From contig NZ_NFLU01000005.1 of the NCBI RefSeq assembly GCF_002161085.1, positions 1 to 64,000 of the forward strand: a stretch of DNA of 64,000 nt, given 5' to 3'. The DNA is from Flavonifractor sp. An112. GTDB taxonomy: Bacteria; Bacillota; Clostridia; Oscillospirales; Oscillospiraceae. The notes beneath the pieces were generated by a model. It did no database searches. It saw nothing but the letters and a program-made list of their open reading frames with translations, and was not told the DNA's origin. Of the stretch, positions 42,523 through 49,786 are shown piece by piece. Every line of letters begins with the position of its first letter. The stretch's first letter is position 1. The position numbers and the translations under genes are program-made.

Positions 42523-42927
42523 TTAGCGCTTGGAGAACTGGGGAGCACGCCGCGCGGCTTTCAGGCCGTACTTTTTACGCTCCTTCATACGAGGATCGCG
42601 GGTCAGGAAGCCGGCAGCCTTCAGGGCAGCGCGGTACTCGGGGTTGACCTGCAGCAGGGCACGGGCGATGCCGTGACGGATGGCGCCAGCCTGGCCGGTC
42701 ACGCCGCCGCCGGTAACGGTGGTCTCGATGTCCACCTTGCCCAGGGTGTCGGTGGTGGCCAGAGGCTGACGCACGATCAGCTTCAGGGTCTCCAGGCCGA
42801 AGTAATCGTCGATATCACGGCCGTTGATGGTGATAGCACCAGTGCCGTTGGGGAACAGATGCACGCGGGCCACGGAGGACTTCCGGCGGCCGGTGCCATA
42901 CAGATAAGGCTTCTTGCTCTTATACAT
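42523..42927 (-). CDS. rpsI: 30S ribosomal protein S9
   Basis: 134 residues from ATG 42927 with AGGAGGT upstream. S9 hallmarks are [20 protein letters not shown] at the N-terminus, [20 protein letters not shown] in the middle and [17 protein letters not shown] at the C-terminus, whose basic tail reaches the ribosomal P site. The last 13-17 codons, downstream of the core repeat at 42563-42576, come from the island; the gene nevertheless keeps a perfect S9 tail. It is cotranscribed with rplM, 17 nt apart. Confidence 0.97.
   Translation of the reverse strand: MYKSKKPYLYGTGRRKSSVARVHLFPNGTGAITINGRDIDDYFGLETLKLIVRQPLATTDTLGKVDIETTVTGGGVTGQAGAIRHGIARALLQVNPEYRAALKAAGFLTRDPRMKERKKYGLKAARRAPQFSKR
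42563..42576. repeat. Right attachment core of the rpsI island (attR)
   Basis: Second copy of AGGCCGTACTTTTT, lying within rpsI at the same codons as the stranded left copy (22513-22526). The distance between copies, about 20.05 kb, gives the island's length. Confidence 0.8.
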
Positions 42928-42944
42928 TCCTTTGTACCTCCTGC

Positions 42945-43376
42945 TTAGTTGGCCGCCCAGGCTTCGGGCTTCTGGGCGTTGTGGGGATGCTCGGCGCCGC
43001 GGTAGATGTGCAGGCGGGAGAGAGAATCCTTGGTGATGATGTTGCGGGGCATCATGCCGCGGATGGCCACACGCATGGCCAGCTCGGGCTTCTGCTGCAT
43101 CAGCAGGCGGTAGGGGGTCTCCTTCAGGCCGCCCACCCAACCGGAGTGGGTGCGGTAGTACTTCTGCTCCAGCTTCTTGCCGGTCAGAACGGCCTTCTCG
43201 GCGTTAACGACCACGACGAAGTCGCCGCAGTCAGCGTGAGGAGTATACTCGGGCTTGTGCTTGCCGCGCAGCAGGTTGGCCGCGGTAGCGGCAGTCTTGC
43301 CCAGGGGCTTACCAGCCGCATCGAGGATATACCACTTGCGGACGATGTTCCCCTTGTTGGCCATAAAAGTGGACAT
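42945..43376 (-). CDS. rplM: 50S ribosomal protein L13
   Basis: 143 residues, the standard length. Signatures: [60 protein letters not shown] and [28 protein letters not shown] site precedes the start. L13 is the first gene of the universally conserved L13-S9 operon, whose transcript carries a structured leader in Firmicutes. Confidence 0.97.
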   Translation of the reverse strand: MSTFMANKGNIVRKWYILDAAGKPLGKTAATAANLLRGKHKPEYTPHADCGDFVVVVNAEKAVLTGKKLEQKYYRTHSGWVGGLKETPYRLLMQQKPELAMRVAIRGMMPRNIITKDSLSRLHIYRGAEHPHNAQKPEAWAAN

Positions 43377-43389
43377 GGTGAAACCTCCA

Positions 43390-43490
43390 ATTTTGATGAT
43401 ATCTTAAAAAATATGTCTAAACAGAATACAGGCCCCAATCTTTACGATTGGAGCGTTTTGTATTATAATACCTTGACTGCAGAGTGTCAA
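43390..43490 (-). promoter_or_regulatory. Strong promoter and structured leader of rplM-rpsI
   Basis: On the minus strand TTGACA (43485-43490), 17 nt, TATAAT (43462-43467): a perfect consensus promoter. The leader of about 80 nt contains the hairpin CCAATC-GTAAA-GATTGG (near 43435-43451), in the position of the L13 leader that mediates autoregulation in Firmicutes. The promoter is certain by motif; assigning the hairpin to the L13-leader family is inference. Confidence 0.75.
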
Positions 43491-43600
43491 CACGTTTTCC
43501 GATTTTTTTAAATAGAAAAAGTGTATGCTCTTGAAATCGCGTGATATCTCTTGCTTTCTCTTGAATGCTCCATTTCGATTTTCAATTTTTTGAGGTGCCT

Positions 43601-44356
43601 ATGAACAAGATTTTGAGCTATGTCCGCCGCTGTGTGGAGGATTACGACATGATTCAGGCCGGAGACCGCATTGCCGTAGGGGTGTCCGGCGGCAAGGATT
43701 CTCTGGTGCTGCTCACCGCTCTGGCCCGGCTGCGGGAGTTCTATCCCAAGCCCTTCACCGTGGAGGCCTACACCCTGGATATGGGTCATGTGGACGGGGG
43801 AGAGGGGATGGACTTTGCCCCGGTGGCCGCCTACTGTGAGCAGATTGGCGTGCCCTTCACTCTGCTGCCCTCCGAGATCCACCACATTATCTTCGACCTG
43901 CGGAAGGAGAAAAATCCCTGCTCCATGTGCGCCAAAATGCGGCGGGGCGCCCTCCACAACGCCATCAAGGAGCGGGGCATCAGCAAGATCGCCCTGGGCC
44001 ACCACTTTGACGACGCGGTGGAGACCTTCTTCCTGTCCCTGTTCTACGAGGGACGGCTGTCCTGTTTCCAGCCGGTGACCTGGCTGGACCGGATGGGCAT
44101 CAGCCAGATCAGGCCCATGCTCTACTGCGGGGAGGGGCTTATCCGCAACGCCGCCCAGCGCAACCACCTGCCGGTGGTGTTCAATCCCTGCCCCGCCGAC
44201 GGCTACACCAAGCGGCAGGAGGTCAAGGAGCTGATCCACACCCTGGACCAGCAGTACCCCGGTTTGAAGAGCCGGGTGTTCGGGGCCATGCAGGGCCTGC
44301 CCCTGCCCACCTGGGGGCCGGTGGAGCACCGCCGGGTGCCCCTGCCCGAGGGATAA
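43601..44356 (+). CDS. TtcA-type tRNA thiolase (PP-loop, adenylating)
   Basis: 251 residues from ATG 43601 (GAGGTG upstream). The PP-loop motif SGGKDSLVLLTALARL lies at about residues 28-43. The Cys pair NPCSMCAKMRRGALHNAIKE and a downstream Cys in FNPCPADGYTKR would bind an iron-sulfur cluster. LGHHFDDAVETFFLSLFYEG is the TtcA/TtuA signature. Members thiolate C32 or other tRNA bases in an ATP-dependent reaction. The exact target in this organism is not determined by sequence. Confidence 0.88.
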   Translation: MNKILSYVRRCVEDYDMIQAGDRIAVGVSGGKDSLVLLTALARLREFYPKPFTVEAYTLDMGHVDGGEGMDFAPVAAYCEQIGVPFTLLPSEIHHIIFDLRKEKNPCSMCAKMRRGALHNAIKERGISKIALGHHFDDAVETFFLSLFYEGRLSCFQPVTWLDRMGISQIRPMLYCGEGLIRNAAQRNHLPVVFNPCPADGYTKRQEVKELIHTLDQQYPGLKSRVFGAMQGLPLPTWGPVEHRRVPLPEG

Positions 44357-44370
44357 CAGTCAAACGTAAA

Positions 44371-44404
44371 AAAGCCGCTGCGGAAGTTTCCGCAGCGGCT
44401 TTTG
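44371..44404. terminator. Bidirectional terminator after the TtcA-like gene
   Basis: A perfect 15-bp stem (44371-44385 with 44388-44402) with loop GT and A/T runs on both sides. It separates the TtcA-like gene from the convergent miaA fragment. Confidence 0.85.
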
Positions 44405-44407
44405 CGT

Positions 44408-44757
44408 TTAAGGCTCTTTCAAAAACTGTTCCACCGCCTGGGTGGCCTGGGTGAGGAAGTCCCCCTCCATGTCCAGCCACAGCACGTCCTTATCCCGGCT
44501 GAACCACTGGACCTGCCGTTTGGCAAAGCGCTTGATGGCCCGGCCCAGCTCGTCCTTCAGAGCGTCCAGAGAGGGGATCTCCCCCTTCAGGTAGCGAAGG
44601 ATATAGCGGTACTCCAGCCCCAGACCCTCCAGGAACTCGTCGGTGGCCCCGGCTTCCCGCAGACCGGCCACCTCCTCGATCATGCCCGCATCAATGCGGG
44701 CCTGGAGCCGGTCGTCGATGCGCTGACATACTGTTTCCCGGGGGAAGTTCACCCCCA
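44408..44757 (-). pseudogene. Displaced 3' fragment of miaA
   Basis: About 350 bp nearly identical in protein sequence to the C-terminal quarter of the intact miaA domain at 45934-46290 (both contain RIDAGMIEEVAGLREAGATD, GLGLEYRYILRYLKGEIPSL and AIKRFAKRQVQWF). The DNA has many scattered substitutions, mostly silent, so it is not a recent copy. Homology stops abruptly at about 44757, within LGVNFPR, and the upstream sequence is unrelated. It looks like a stranded gene end left by insertion of a foreign segment, or the scar of a recombination. Confidence 0.85.
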
Positions 44758-44856
44758 GTTTATTCCACCTAATTTTCCGGCTGCAGCCGTTTATTTTGTA
44801 AAATAAAGGTAGGAAACAGGAGGGCGCATTTGAGGGTTTCCGGCGGAAGAAATATG

Positions 44857-45175
44857 TTATGCAACCCAAATTTTGTACCCAAAGAAGTAGGGATAGTAGT
44901 CAAATTTCACAAAACGACCATTCGTATTCCAACCATCCATAACAAACAGGTATTTGGCGCCAGTGTTGCTTTCGGCATAACCGAAATTCATTACACAATG
45001 TCCTTCACCCTTATCAAAGATACTATCGTTGGTATGGAGCACAAGATGAATTGGACAATGATCTTTGAGAGCTGTTTGGTAAGTACTATAAGAAGAACCA
45101 TCGGAGAGCATCTTATATGACCAAGTTCCTTTGCCAGATGGCTCGCGGAAGAAAAAATGACAATAACTTTTTCAT
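44857..45175 (-). pseudogene. Degenerate secreted C39-like peptidase remnant
   Basis: ATG 45175 with AAAGGAG starts a signal-like MKKLLSFF. A frame change and an apparent internal deletion then lead to the last 84 codons of a papain-like C39-type domain: GEGHCVMNFGYAESNTGAKY and LFVMDGWNTNGRFVKFDYYP (conserved His and Asp/Asn context). The catalytic cysteine half is missing. Low GC compared with neighbours. A broken secreted peptidase or bacteriocin-type gene. Confidence 0.55.
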
Positions 45176-45282
45176 AATAAGCTCCTTTTGCAAATATGAG
45201 TGGCACATGGTATAATACTTGTATATAACAATGTATTAGGGAGAAAAGTGCCAGGTCCTAGTTTAATGAAGGAGGAATTGCA

Positions 45283-45621
45283 ATGAAAAGCCATAAAAAG
45301 ATTCTTTTGGTAGCCGCACTATTGGTTGTAGTTGTGGCCGTGGTCGGTGGAAGCTATGCTGCATATCGGGTTTACTATGTGCAAAAAAGTTACTATCCAA
45401 TGGCAGGAGAAGTCACAATTATAGATAAGTCTGAGTCCAGGGATGACCATTATATTGTGATTCAAGAAGCAACCGGCGAACAATTTACTCTATCGTGCAG
45501 TGAAAGTGACTATGAGCAGGTAAAGATAGGAGACACGGTAAACTGTGAGCGCAATCAGAGTATTGTAACACATAAAGGGGAAGTGCATAAAATAGAAACG
45601 ATTAGTAAAACATGGGACTAA
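45283..45621 (+). CDS. Small membrane-anchored hypothetical protein
   Basis: 112 residues with AAGGAGGAATTGCA before ATG 45283. One N-terminal membrane segment (KILLVAALLVVVVAVVGGSY, about 6-25) is followed by a small beta-rich extracytoplasmic domain (YYPMAGEVTIIDKSESRDDH, VIQEATGEQFTLSCSESDYE, VKIGDTVNCERNQSIVTH) that looks like an OB-type or DUF3221-like barrel. Two cysteines could form a disulfide. It lies in the AT-rich insert between the two miaA 3' ends. Confidence 0.65.
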   Translation: MKSHKKILLVAALLVVVVAVVGGSYAAYRVYYVQKSYYPMAGEVTIIDKSESRDDHYIVIQEATGEQFTLSCSESDYEQVKIGDTVNCERNQSIVTHKGEVHKIETISKTWD

Positions 45622-45778
45622 CCTCTTTCTGATTATTATTGCCTGCTATAATGGGGGATCGCACTCAATACTATACAGTGTTTTAGACCGCCGGTCAACG
45701 AGGAATAAGGATCATAACAGAAAGTGAAGAAAAATAATTTTGACCACAGCTACCCCCATAATCCGCATAAGAGCGTAC

Positions 45779-45830
45779 AAAAGCACTTTCGCACTGACAT
45801 TCCATGTGGTGTCAGTGCGAAAGTGCTTTT
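45779..45830. terminator. Long perfect hairpin in the insert between miaA copies
   Basis: A 21-bp perfect stem (45779-45799 AAAAGCACTTTCGCACTGACA with 45810-45830) with a 10-nt loop and A/T runs at both ends. It could be a bidirectional terminator for the insert or the end of a lost element. The rest of 45622-45930 holds no supported gene. Confidence 0.6.
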
Positions 45831-45933
45831 ATGTATTTTTCAAAGAAGAGAATGAAATGGGGGCGTTAGTGGCTCTATATGTCTATTTAGACAGAAATAC
45901 TGTACACTGTATTTGCGTTATGACAGGTTCTTT

Positions 45934-47286
45934 TTACTGGCCCTTCAAAAACCGCTCCACCGCCTGGGTGGCCTGGGTGAGGAAATCCCCCTCCATATCC
46001 AGCCACAGCACGTCGCGGTCCCGGTTGAACCACTGGACCTGCCGCTTGGCAAAGCGCTTGATGGCCCGGCCCAGCTCGTCCTTCAGAGCGTCCAGAGAGG
46101 GGATCTCCCCCTTCAGGTAGCGGAGGATGTAGCGGTACTCCAGCCCCAGGCCTTCCAGGAACTCGTCGGTGGCTCCAGCTTCCCGCAGACCGGCCACCTC
46201 CTCGATCATGCCCGCGTCAATGCGGACCTGGAGCCGGTCGTCGATGCGCTGACACACTTTGTCCCGGGGGAAATTCACCCCAAGCAGCAGGCAGCGGTAG
46301 CGGGGATGGGCCTGGGGGGCCTCCCAGCCGTCGGCCAGAGCCTTCTCCACCGAGCGTACCAGCCGCTGGTGGTTGTTTTCCTCCCCGTTGGCCAGGGTGA
46401 CCCCCGTCTTTTCCCGCAGGATGGCGTACAGCTCTGCGGCAGTCTTGCCCTCCAGTTCGGCCCGCAGAGCGGGGTCGGGGGTGGCGTCGGTGAAGGCAAA
46501 GCCCTCAGTCACAGCCCGGACGTACAGTCCGGAGCCGCCCACCAGGAAGGGGACCTTGCCCCGGGCGATGATGTCGTCGATAGCGGCGTAGGCCCCCACC
46601 TGGAAATCGGCCACCGAGTAGGGCTGGTTGGGGGCCACCACGTCCAGCATATGGTGGGGCACACCGTCCATCTCCTCCTCGGTCACCTTGCCGGTGCCCA
46701 GGTCCAGGCCGGTATACACCTGACGGGAGTCGGCGGACACGATCTCGCCGCCAAAGCGCTTGGCCAGTTCCACCCCCAGGCCGCTCTTGCCGCAGGCGGT
46801 GGTGCCCAGCACCACCACCAGCTTGGGCAGCTTCTCCCCGGTCAGGGCGGCCAGCAGGGCGGAGCAGCCGGCGTACACGTCCCGCCAGGTGGCCTCAAAG
46901 TTGCCGGAGTACCAGGGGTCGGAGATATCCCGGTCCTCTCCAATATAGGACAGCAGTGCCTTGACCTTGCCGTCCGGGTCGCCCCCAAAGAGCCGGCGCA
47001 TATTCCGCAGGTTGGCGCTGTCCATGCCCAGAAACAGGTCCCACCGGCCATAGTCCGCCGCCGTCAGCTGGCGGGCGGCGTGGCCGGAGCAGCGGATGCC
47101 ATGTTCGGCCAGCTTCCGCCGGGCGGGGGGATAGACCGGATTGCCGATCTCCTCGGCGCTGGTGGCGGCGGAGGCGATGGTGAACTGATCCTCCAGCCCC
47201 GCCTTTTTGACCAGATCCTTCATGACAAACTCAGCCATAGGGCTGCGGCAGATGTTGCCGTGACATACAAAAAGCAGTTTTTTCAT
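45934..47286 (-). CDS. miaA: Fused low-molecular-weight protein tyrosine phosphatase - tRNA dimethylallyltransferase MiaA
   Basis: One 450-residue frame from ATG 47286 (GGGAGGA upstream) joins two enzymes. Residues 1-150 are a low-molecular-weight tyrosine phosphatase: KLLFVCHGNICRSPMAEFVM with the C-x5-R-S loop, and ISDPWYSGNFEATW with the general-acid Asp. Residues about 152-450 are MiaA, which transfers a dimethylallyl group to A37 of tRNAs: Walker A VVVLGTTACGKSGLGVEL (GTTACGKS in place of the usual GPTASGKS), SADSRQVYTGLDLGTGKV, PHHMLDVV and the tRNA-binding C-terminus. No stop or start lies at the junction (AALTGEKLPKL). Both active sites are intact. Confidence 0.92.
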   Translation of the reverse strand: MKKLLFVCHGNICRSPMAEFVMKDLVKKAGLEDQFTIASAATSAEEIGNPVYPPARRKLAEHGIRCSGHAARQLTAADYGRWDLFLGMDSANLRNMRRLFGGDPDGKVKALLSYIGEDRDISDPWYSGNFEATWRDVYAGCSALLAALTGEKLPKLVVVLGTTACGKSGLGVELAKRFGGEIVSADSRQVYTGLDLGTGKVTEEEMDGVPHHMLDVVAPNQPYSVADFQVGAYAAIDDIIARGKVPFLVGGSGLYVRAVTEGFAFTDATPDPALRAELEGKTAAELYAILREKTGVTLANGEENNHQRLVRSVEKALADGWEAPQAHPRYRCLLLGVNFPRDKVCQRIDDRLQVRIDAGMIEEVAGLREAGATDEFLEGLGLEYRYILRYLKGEIPSLDALKDELGRAIKRFAKRQVQWFNRDRDVLWLDMEGDFLTQATQAVERFLKGQ

Positions 47287-47352
47287 GCTGTCCTCCCGGG
47301 GGCGGCGTAACTGCGCCGCAATGTAAACCCATTCTACCACATTTTCGGCCTG

Positions 47353-47381
47353 AAAAAAAGCAGGCGCGTTTCCGCGCCTGC
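47353..47381 (-). terminator. Terminator of the 89-residue gene
   Basis: GCAGGCGCG (47360-47368) pairs with CGCGCCTGC just downstream. On the minus strand TTTTTTT follows, directly beyond the stop of the gene at 47387. Confidence 0.75.
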
Positions 47382-47386
47382 CGTGT

Positions 47387-47656
47387 TTACAGCAGAATAG
47401 CCAGCAGCCAGCATACCGTGGCCCCCAGGGCACCGCCGGCGGCATACACCGGGGCGGGGATCTTCCGGCACACCCGCCGCCAGCCGGAGGCGCGTTTGAG
47501 ATAGCCGTCGGCAGCCCGGCGGGCCTCCTGGAGCACCGCCTCGGCGGAGGCCCCCTTGCCGAAGGCATCCTCTTTTACAATAAAAATGGCCTGCTCAAAA
47601 AATCGGGGATCGGGGGATTTTACCACAATGACCTGCCGGGATACGCCCTGTACCAC
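47387..47656 (-). CDS. Small protein with C-terminal membrane anchor
   Basis: 89 residues from GTG 47656, chosen because AGGAAAGGA stands upstream; a TTG at 47695 would add 13 residues. The N-terminal domain reads QVIVVKSPDPRFFEQAIFIV + KEDA, the middle is an Ala/Glu/Arg helix (EAVLQEARRAADGYLKR), and the C-terminal membrane segment is PVYAAGGALGATVCWLLAIL. Tail-anchored small proteins with the 'VVVKSPDPRFFEQAIFIV' start are seen in related Firmicutes, but I know of no function. Confidence 0.7.
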   Translation of the reverse strand: MVQGVSRQVIVVKSPDPRFFEQAIFIVKEDAFGKGASAEAVLQEARRAADGYLKRASGWRRVCRKIPAPVYAAGGALGATVCWLLAILL

Positions 47657-47789
47657 CTGCCCACATCCTTTCCTGTTTTGTACCAGTATTTCCAAAAACC
47701 ACTGGCCCTATGCAGGCAGGAAGGGATTGGCGCACATAACCGGCCCGCCGCCGCCGTACACTACCTCCAGTGAGATTGGAGGGGTAGGT

Positions 47790-48449
47790 ATGAACAGACG
47801 CAGACGCATCGCGGCACTGGCTCTGGTGTTCGCGGTCAACATTTCCCTCATCGCCTTTGCCCAGCAGGCCCAGGCGGCCACCTACCGCCAGGGCTCCAGC
47901 GGGGAGCAGGTGCGGGTGATCCAGACCAAACTGAAGAACTGGGGCTACTACGACGGGGCGGTGGACGGGGTATTCGGCAGTCAGACCACCCAGGCGGTGA
48001 AGTATTTTCAGCGGAAAAACGGCCTGACCGCCGACGGCATCGTGGGACCCGCCACCCTGGAGGCCCTGGGGATGTCGGGCGGGGGTTCGCCTGCCCAGGA
48101 TACCAGCGTGGATCTGCTGGCCCGGGTGATCTCGGCGGAGGCCCGGGGGGAGCCCTACAGCGGCCAGGTGGCGGTGGGGGCGGTGATCCTCAACCGGGTG
48201 GAGCACCCCTCCTTCCCCAACACCATCGCCGGAGTGGTGTACCAGCCGGGGGCCTTTACCTGTATGGTGGACGGCCAGTTCAATGAGCCGGTGGCGGAAT
48301 CGGCAGTGCGGGCGGCCCGGGACGCCCTTAACGGGGTGGACCCCAGCGGCGGGGCCATCTATTATTTCAACCCCGCCACCGCCACCAGCAGCTGGATCTG
48401 GAGCCGGCCTCTCATCCTCCAGATCGGCAACCATCGGTTCTGTGCCTGA
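47790..48449 (+). CDS. sleB: Spore cortex-lytic hydrolase SleB
   Basis: 219 residues from ATG 47790 (GGAGGGG upstream). A signal peptide (RRRIAALALVFAVNISLIAF, cleavage after QAA) precedes a peptidoglycan-binding domain (GSSGEQVRVIQTKLKNWGYY, DGAVDGVFGSQTTQAVKYFQ) and the Hydrolase_2/SleB catalytic domain (LLARVISAEARGEPYSGQVA with the catalytic Glu, VGAVILNRVEHPSFPNTIAG). It depolymerises spore cortex at germination. It is slightly compact but complete. The family is secure; CwlJ-like function cannot be excluded, but the binding domain favours SleB. Confidence 0.9.
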   Translation: MNRRRRIAALALVFAVNISLIAFAQQAQAATYRQGSSGEQVRVIQTKLKNWGYYDGAVDGVFGSQTTQAVKYFQRKNGLTADGIVGPATLEALGMSGGGSPAQDTSVDLLARVISAEARGEPYSGQVAVGAVILNRVEHPSFPNTIAGVVYQPGAFTCMVDGQFNEPVAESAVRAARDALNGVDPSGGAIYYFNPATATSSWIWSRPLILQIGNHRFCA

Positions 48450-48451
48450 GC

Positions 48452-48470
48452 GCGGGCGGCCTCCGCCCGC
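48452..48470 (+). terminator. Short hairpin after sleB
   Basis: GCGGGCGG (48452-48459) pairs with CCGCCCGC (48463-48470), 2 nt after the sleB stop. There is no clear T tract, so the assignment as a terminator is weak. It lies between convergent sleB and thpR. Confidence 0.4.
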
Positions 48471-48476
48471 TACATA

Positions 48477-49004
48477 TCAAAGGGCCGCCCGGTACAGAGG
48501 CAAGTAGCGCAGCACGCCGTCCACCCGCTCCGAGGAGAAGAGGGTGAGCCGGTTTGCCTCTGTTTCCAGGGTGGGGAAAAGTCCGGGGATGGTAAGGGGC
48601 TCCAGCCCGGCGGGAGAGCGCACCTTCCGGGCCAGGGTGATGTGGGGGCGATAGGGCCGCCGTTCCGGGGAAAACCCGGCTTCTCTCAGGGCGGCCTCCA
48701 GCTGCCGCTGGGCGGTCATCAGGCCGGGGAGGGGCTCCACCCCCAGCCACCAGATATCCCCGCCCTTTTTGGAAAAACAGCCGGGAGAGGCGGAGCGGAG
48801 GGCAAAGGGGGGTGCGTCCACCTGGTCCAGGGCGGCGGCAGCTGCCTCCGCCCGGTCGGTCTCCCCCAGAAAGACCAGTGTGAGATGATAGTTGTCCCGC
48901 CGGGTGAAGTTGGCCCGCACCCCGGCCTTCTTCAGCGCGGCGGCCCCCCGGTCCAGCGCTTCGCGCCAGACGGTTGGCAGCTCCACGCCCAGAAACAGAC
49001 GCAT
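48477..49004 (-). CDS. thpR: RNA 2',3'-cyclic phosphodiesterase ThpR (2H family)
   Basis: 175 residues. The two catalytic His-x-Thr/Leu motifs are present: NYHLTLVFLG (about residue 40) and YRPHITLARKV (about 118-128). The N-terminus MRLFLGVELP is the family signature. The enzyme hydrolyses 2',3'-cyclic phosphates at RNA ends. It follows spoVT by 54 nt on the same strand. Its AAAGGAGG ribosome site lies in one arm of a 16-bp perfect hairpin (separate entry), which could limit translation. Confidence 0.92.
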   Translation of the reverse strand: MRLFLGVELPTVWREALDRGAAALKKAGVRANFTRRDNYHLTLVFLGETDRAEAAAAALDQVDAPPFALRSASPGCFSKKGGDIWWLGVEPLPGLMTAQRQLEAALREAGFSPERRPYRPHITLARKVRSPAGLEPLTIPGLFPTLETEANRLTLFSSERVDGVLRYLPLYRAAL

Positions 49005-49006
49005 AA

Positions 49007-49048
49007 AGACCGCCTCCTTTGCCCACAGTATAGCAAAGGAGGCGGTCT
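49007..49048 (-). promoter_or_regulatory. Hairpin sequestering the thpR ribosome-binding site
   Basis: On the minus strand AGACCGCCTCCTTTGC (from 49048-49033) is exactly complementary to GCAAAGGAGGCGGTCT (49022-49007), which contains the AAAGGAGG Shine-Dalgarno of thpR and ends 2 nt before its ATG. The 10-nt loop holds TATACTGTGG. If transcribed from upstream (spoVT) the site would be closed; a start within the loop would free it. Confidence 0.7.
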
Positions 49049-49058
49049 GTTACAAGGG

Positions 49059-49571
49059 TCAGGGCTCCATGTGGCGGCCCAGAAAGCCGGCGATGGTCTG
49101 AACCAGCTTGTACTGGGTTTCGCTGTCGTGGAGAGCTCCCTCGGTACCGGCAAAGAGTACGCAGCCCAGCACATCCCCTTCCGAGAGGATAGGGGCGGCG
49201 CAGGACACCAGATAGGCGTCGTTGCCCTCGCACACGGGGATGGGAGCGGAGCCCTCCTTGTGTTGGTAGATCTGGCGGCCCTCCATGATCTGCTCCAGAG
49301 CGGGAGAGATCTGCTTGTCGGCCAGATCCCGCCGTCCGCTGCCGGCCACGGCGATGCAGCTGTCCCGGTCGGTGATGACAGCAATCTCGCCGGTGGTCTT
49401 GTTCAGGGTCTCGCACATATGGCCGGCAAAGTCCCCCAGCCCGCCCATGAGGGAGTACTTTTTAAAGATGACGCCGCCGTCCTTGTCAGTGTAGATCTCC
49501 AGGGGATCGCCCTCCCGGATCCGCATGGTGCGGCGGATCTCCTTGGGGATCACGATGCGCCCCAGATCGTC
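49059..49571 (-). pseudogene. spoVT: spoVT, stage V sporulation regulator, 5' end cut off by a mobile element
   Basis: From codon 11 onward this is a normal SpoVT: DDLGRIVIPKEIRRTMRIRE (AbrB-type swapped-hairpin DNA-binding domain), GDPLEIYTDKDGGVIFKKYS, then a GAF domain to the end (TIAGFLGRHMEP). The first ten codons, normally MKATGIVRRI, are absent. Immediately before GAC (D11) there is a TAG (49572-49574) and unrelated AT-rich DNA. GTG 49553 could start a 164-residue protein lacking the first DNA-binding strand. The missing 5' part must lie beyond the other end of the inserted element, outside the window. Confidence 0.88.
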
Positions 49572-49783
49572 CTAATGTGTCAACTAAAACATAAAATGTA
49601 ATTTATCCGCTTTAGTTGCGCCTGTTTTACACAATATATCAGAATATCCTCGACTTTTCAATCAACTTTATTACCAGAACCGCACGCTTAAATTCTTTGA
49701 AAATCATGAGGAAAAATGTTCGTTTTTCTGATTGCCAAGTGAACAAAAAGAAGGACTCATGGATTGTCATGAGTCCTTCTTTT
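49572..49783. other. Left end of the spoVT element with terminator
   Basis: The end DNA contains an inverted CAACTAAA (49580-49587) / TTTAGTTG pair around 49580-49620, a candidate recombinase-binding arrangement. A strong terminator (49747-49761 with 49768-49782, loop GATTGT) closes the recombinase operon. No gene is supported here. Confidence 0.5.
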
Positions 49784-49786
49784 CAT

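Larger units (their letters stand above)
22513..42576. mobile_element. Integrated genomic island in the 3' end of rpsI (about 20 kb)
   Basis: The island is bounded by the 14-bp direct repeat, keeps TAACCTC iterons at both ends, and contains a truncated tyrosine integrase at the left and an excisionase-like gene at the right. It is less GC-rich than the flanking eut and ribosomal genes. Right-end genes (helicase remnant, CHC2 primase, small ICE-type hypotheticals) point to an integrative conjugative or mobilisable element that has decayed. No relaxase, coupling protein or type IV secretion gene is visible, so it is probably immobile by itself. The cargo is surface proteins, regulators and a toxin-antitoxin-like pair. 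Confidence 0.85.

Noticed and set aside
45913-47310. Plus-strand frame opposite the phosphatase-MiaA fusion
   Set aside because: Shadow translation; the minus frame contains intact catalytic motifs of two enzymes.
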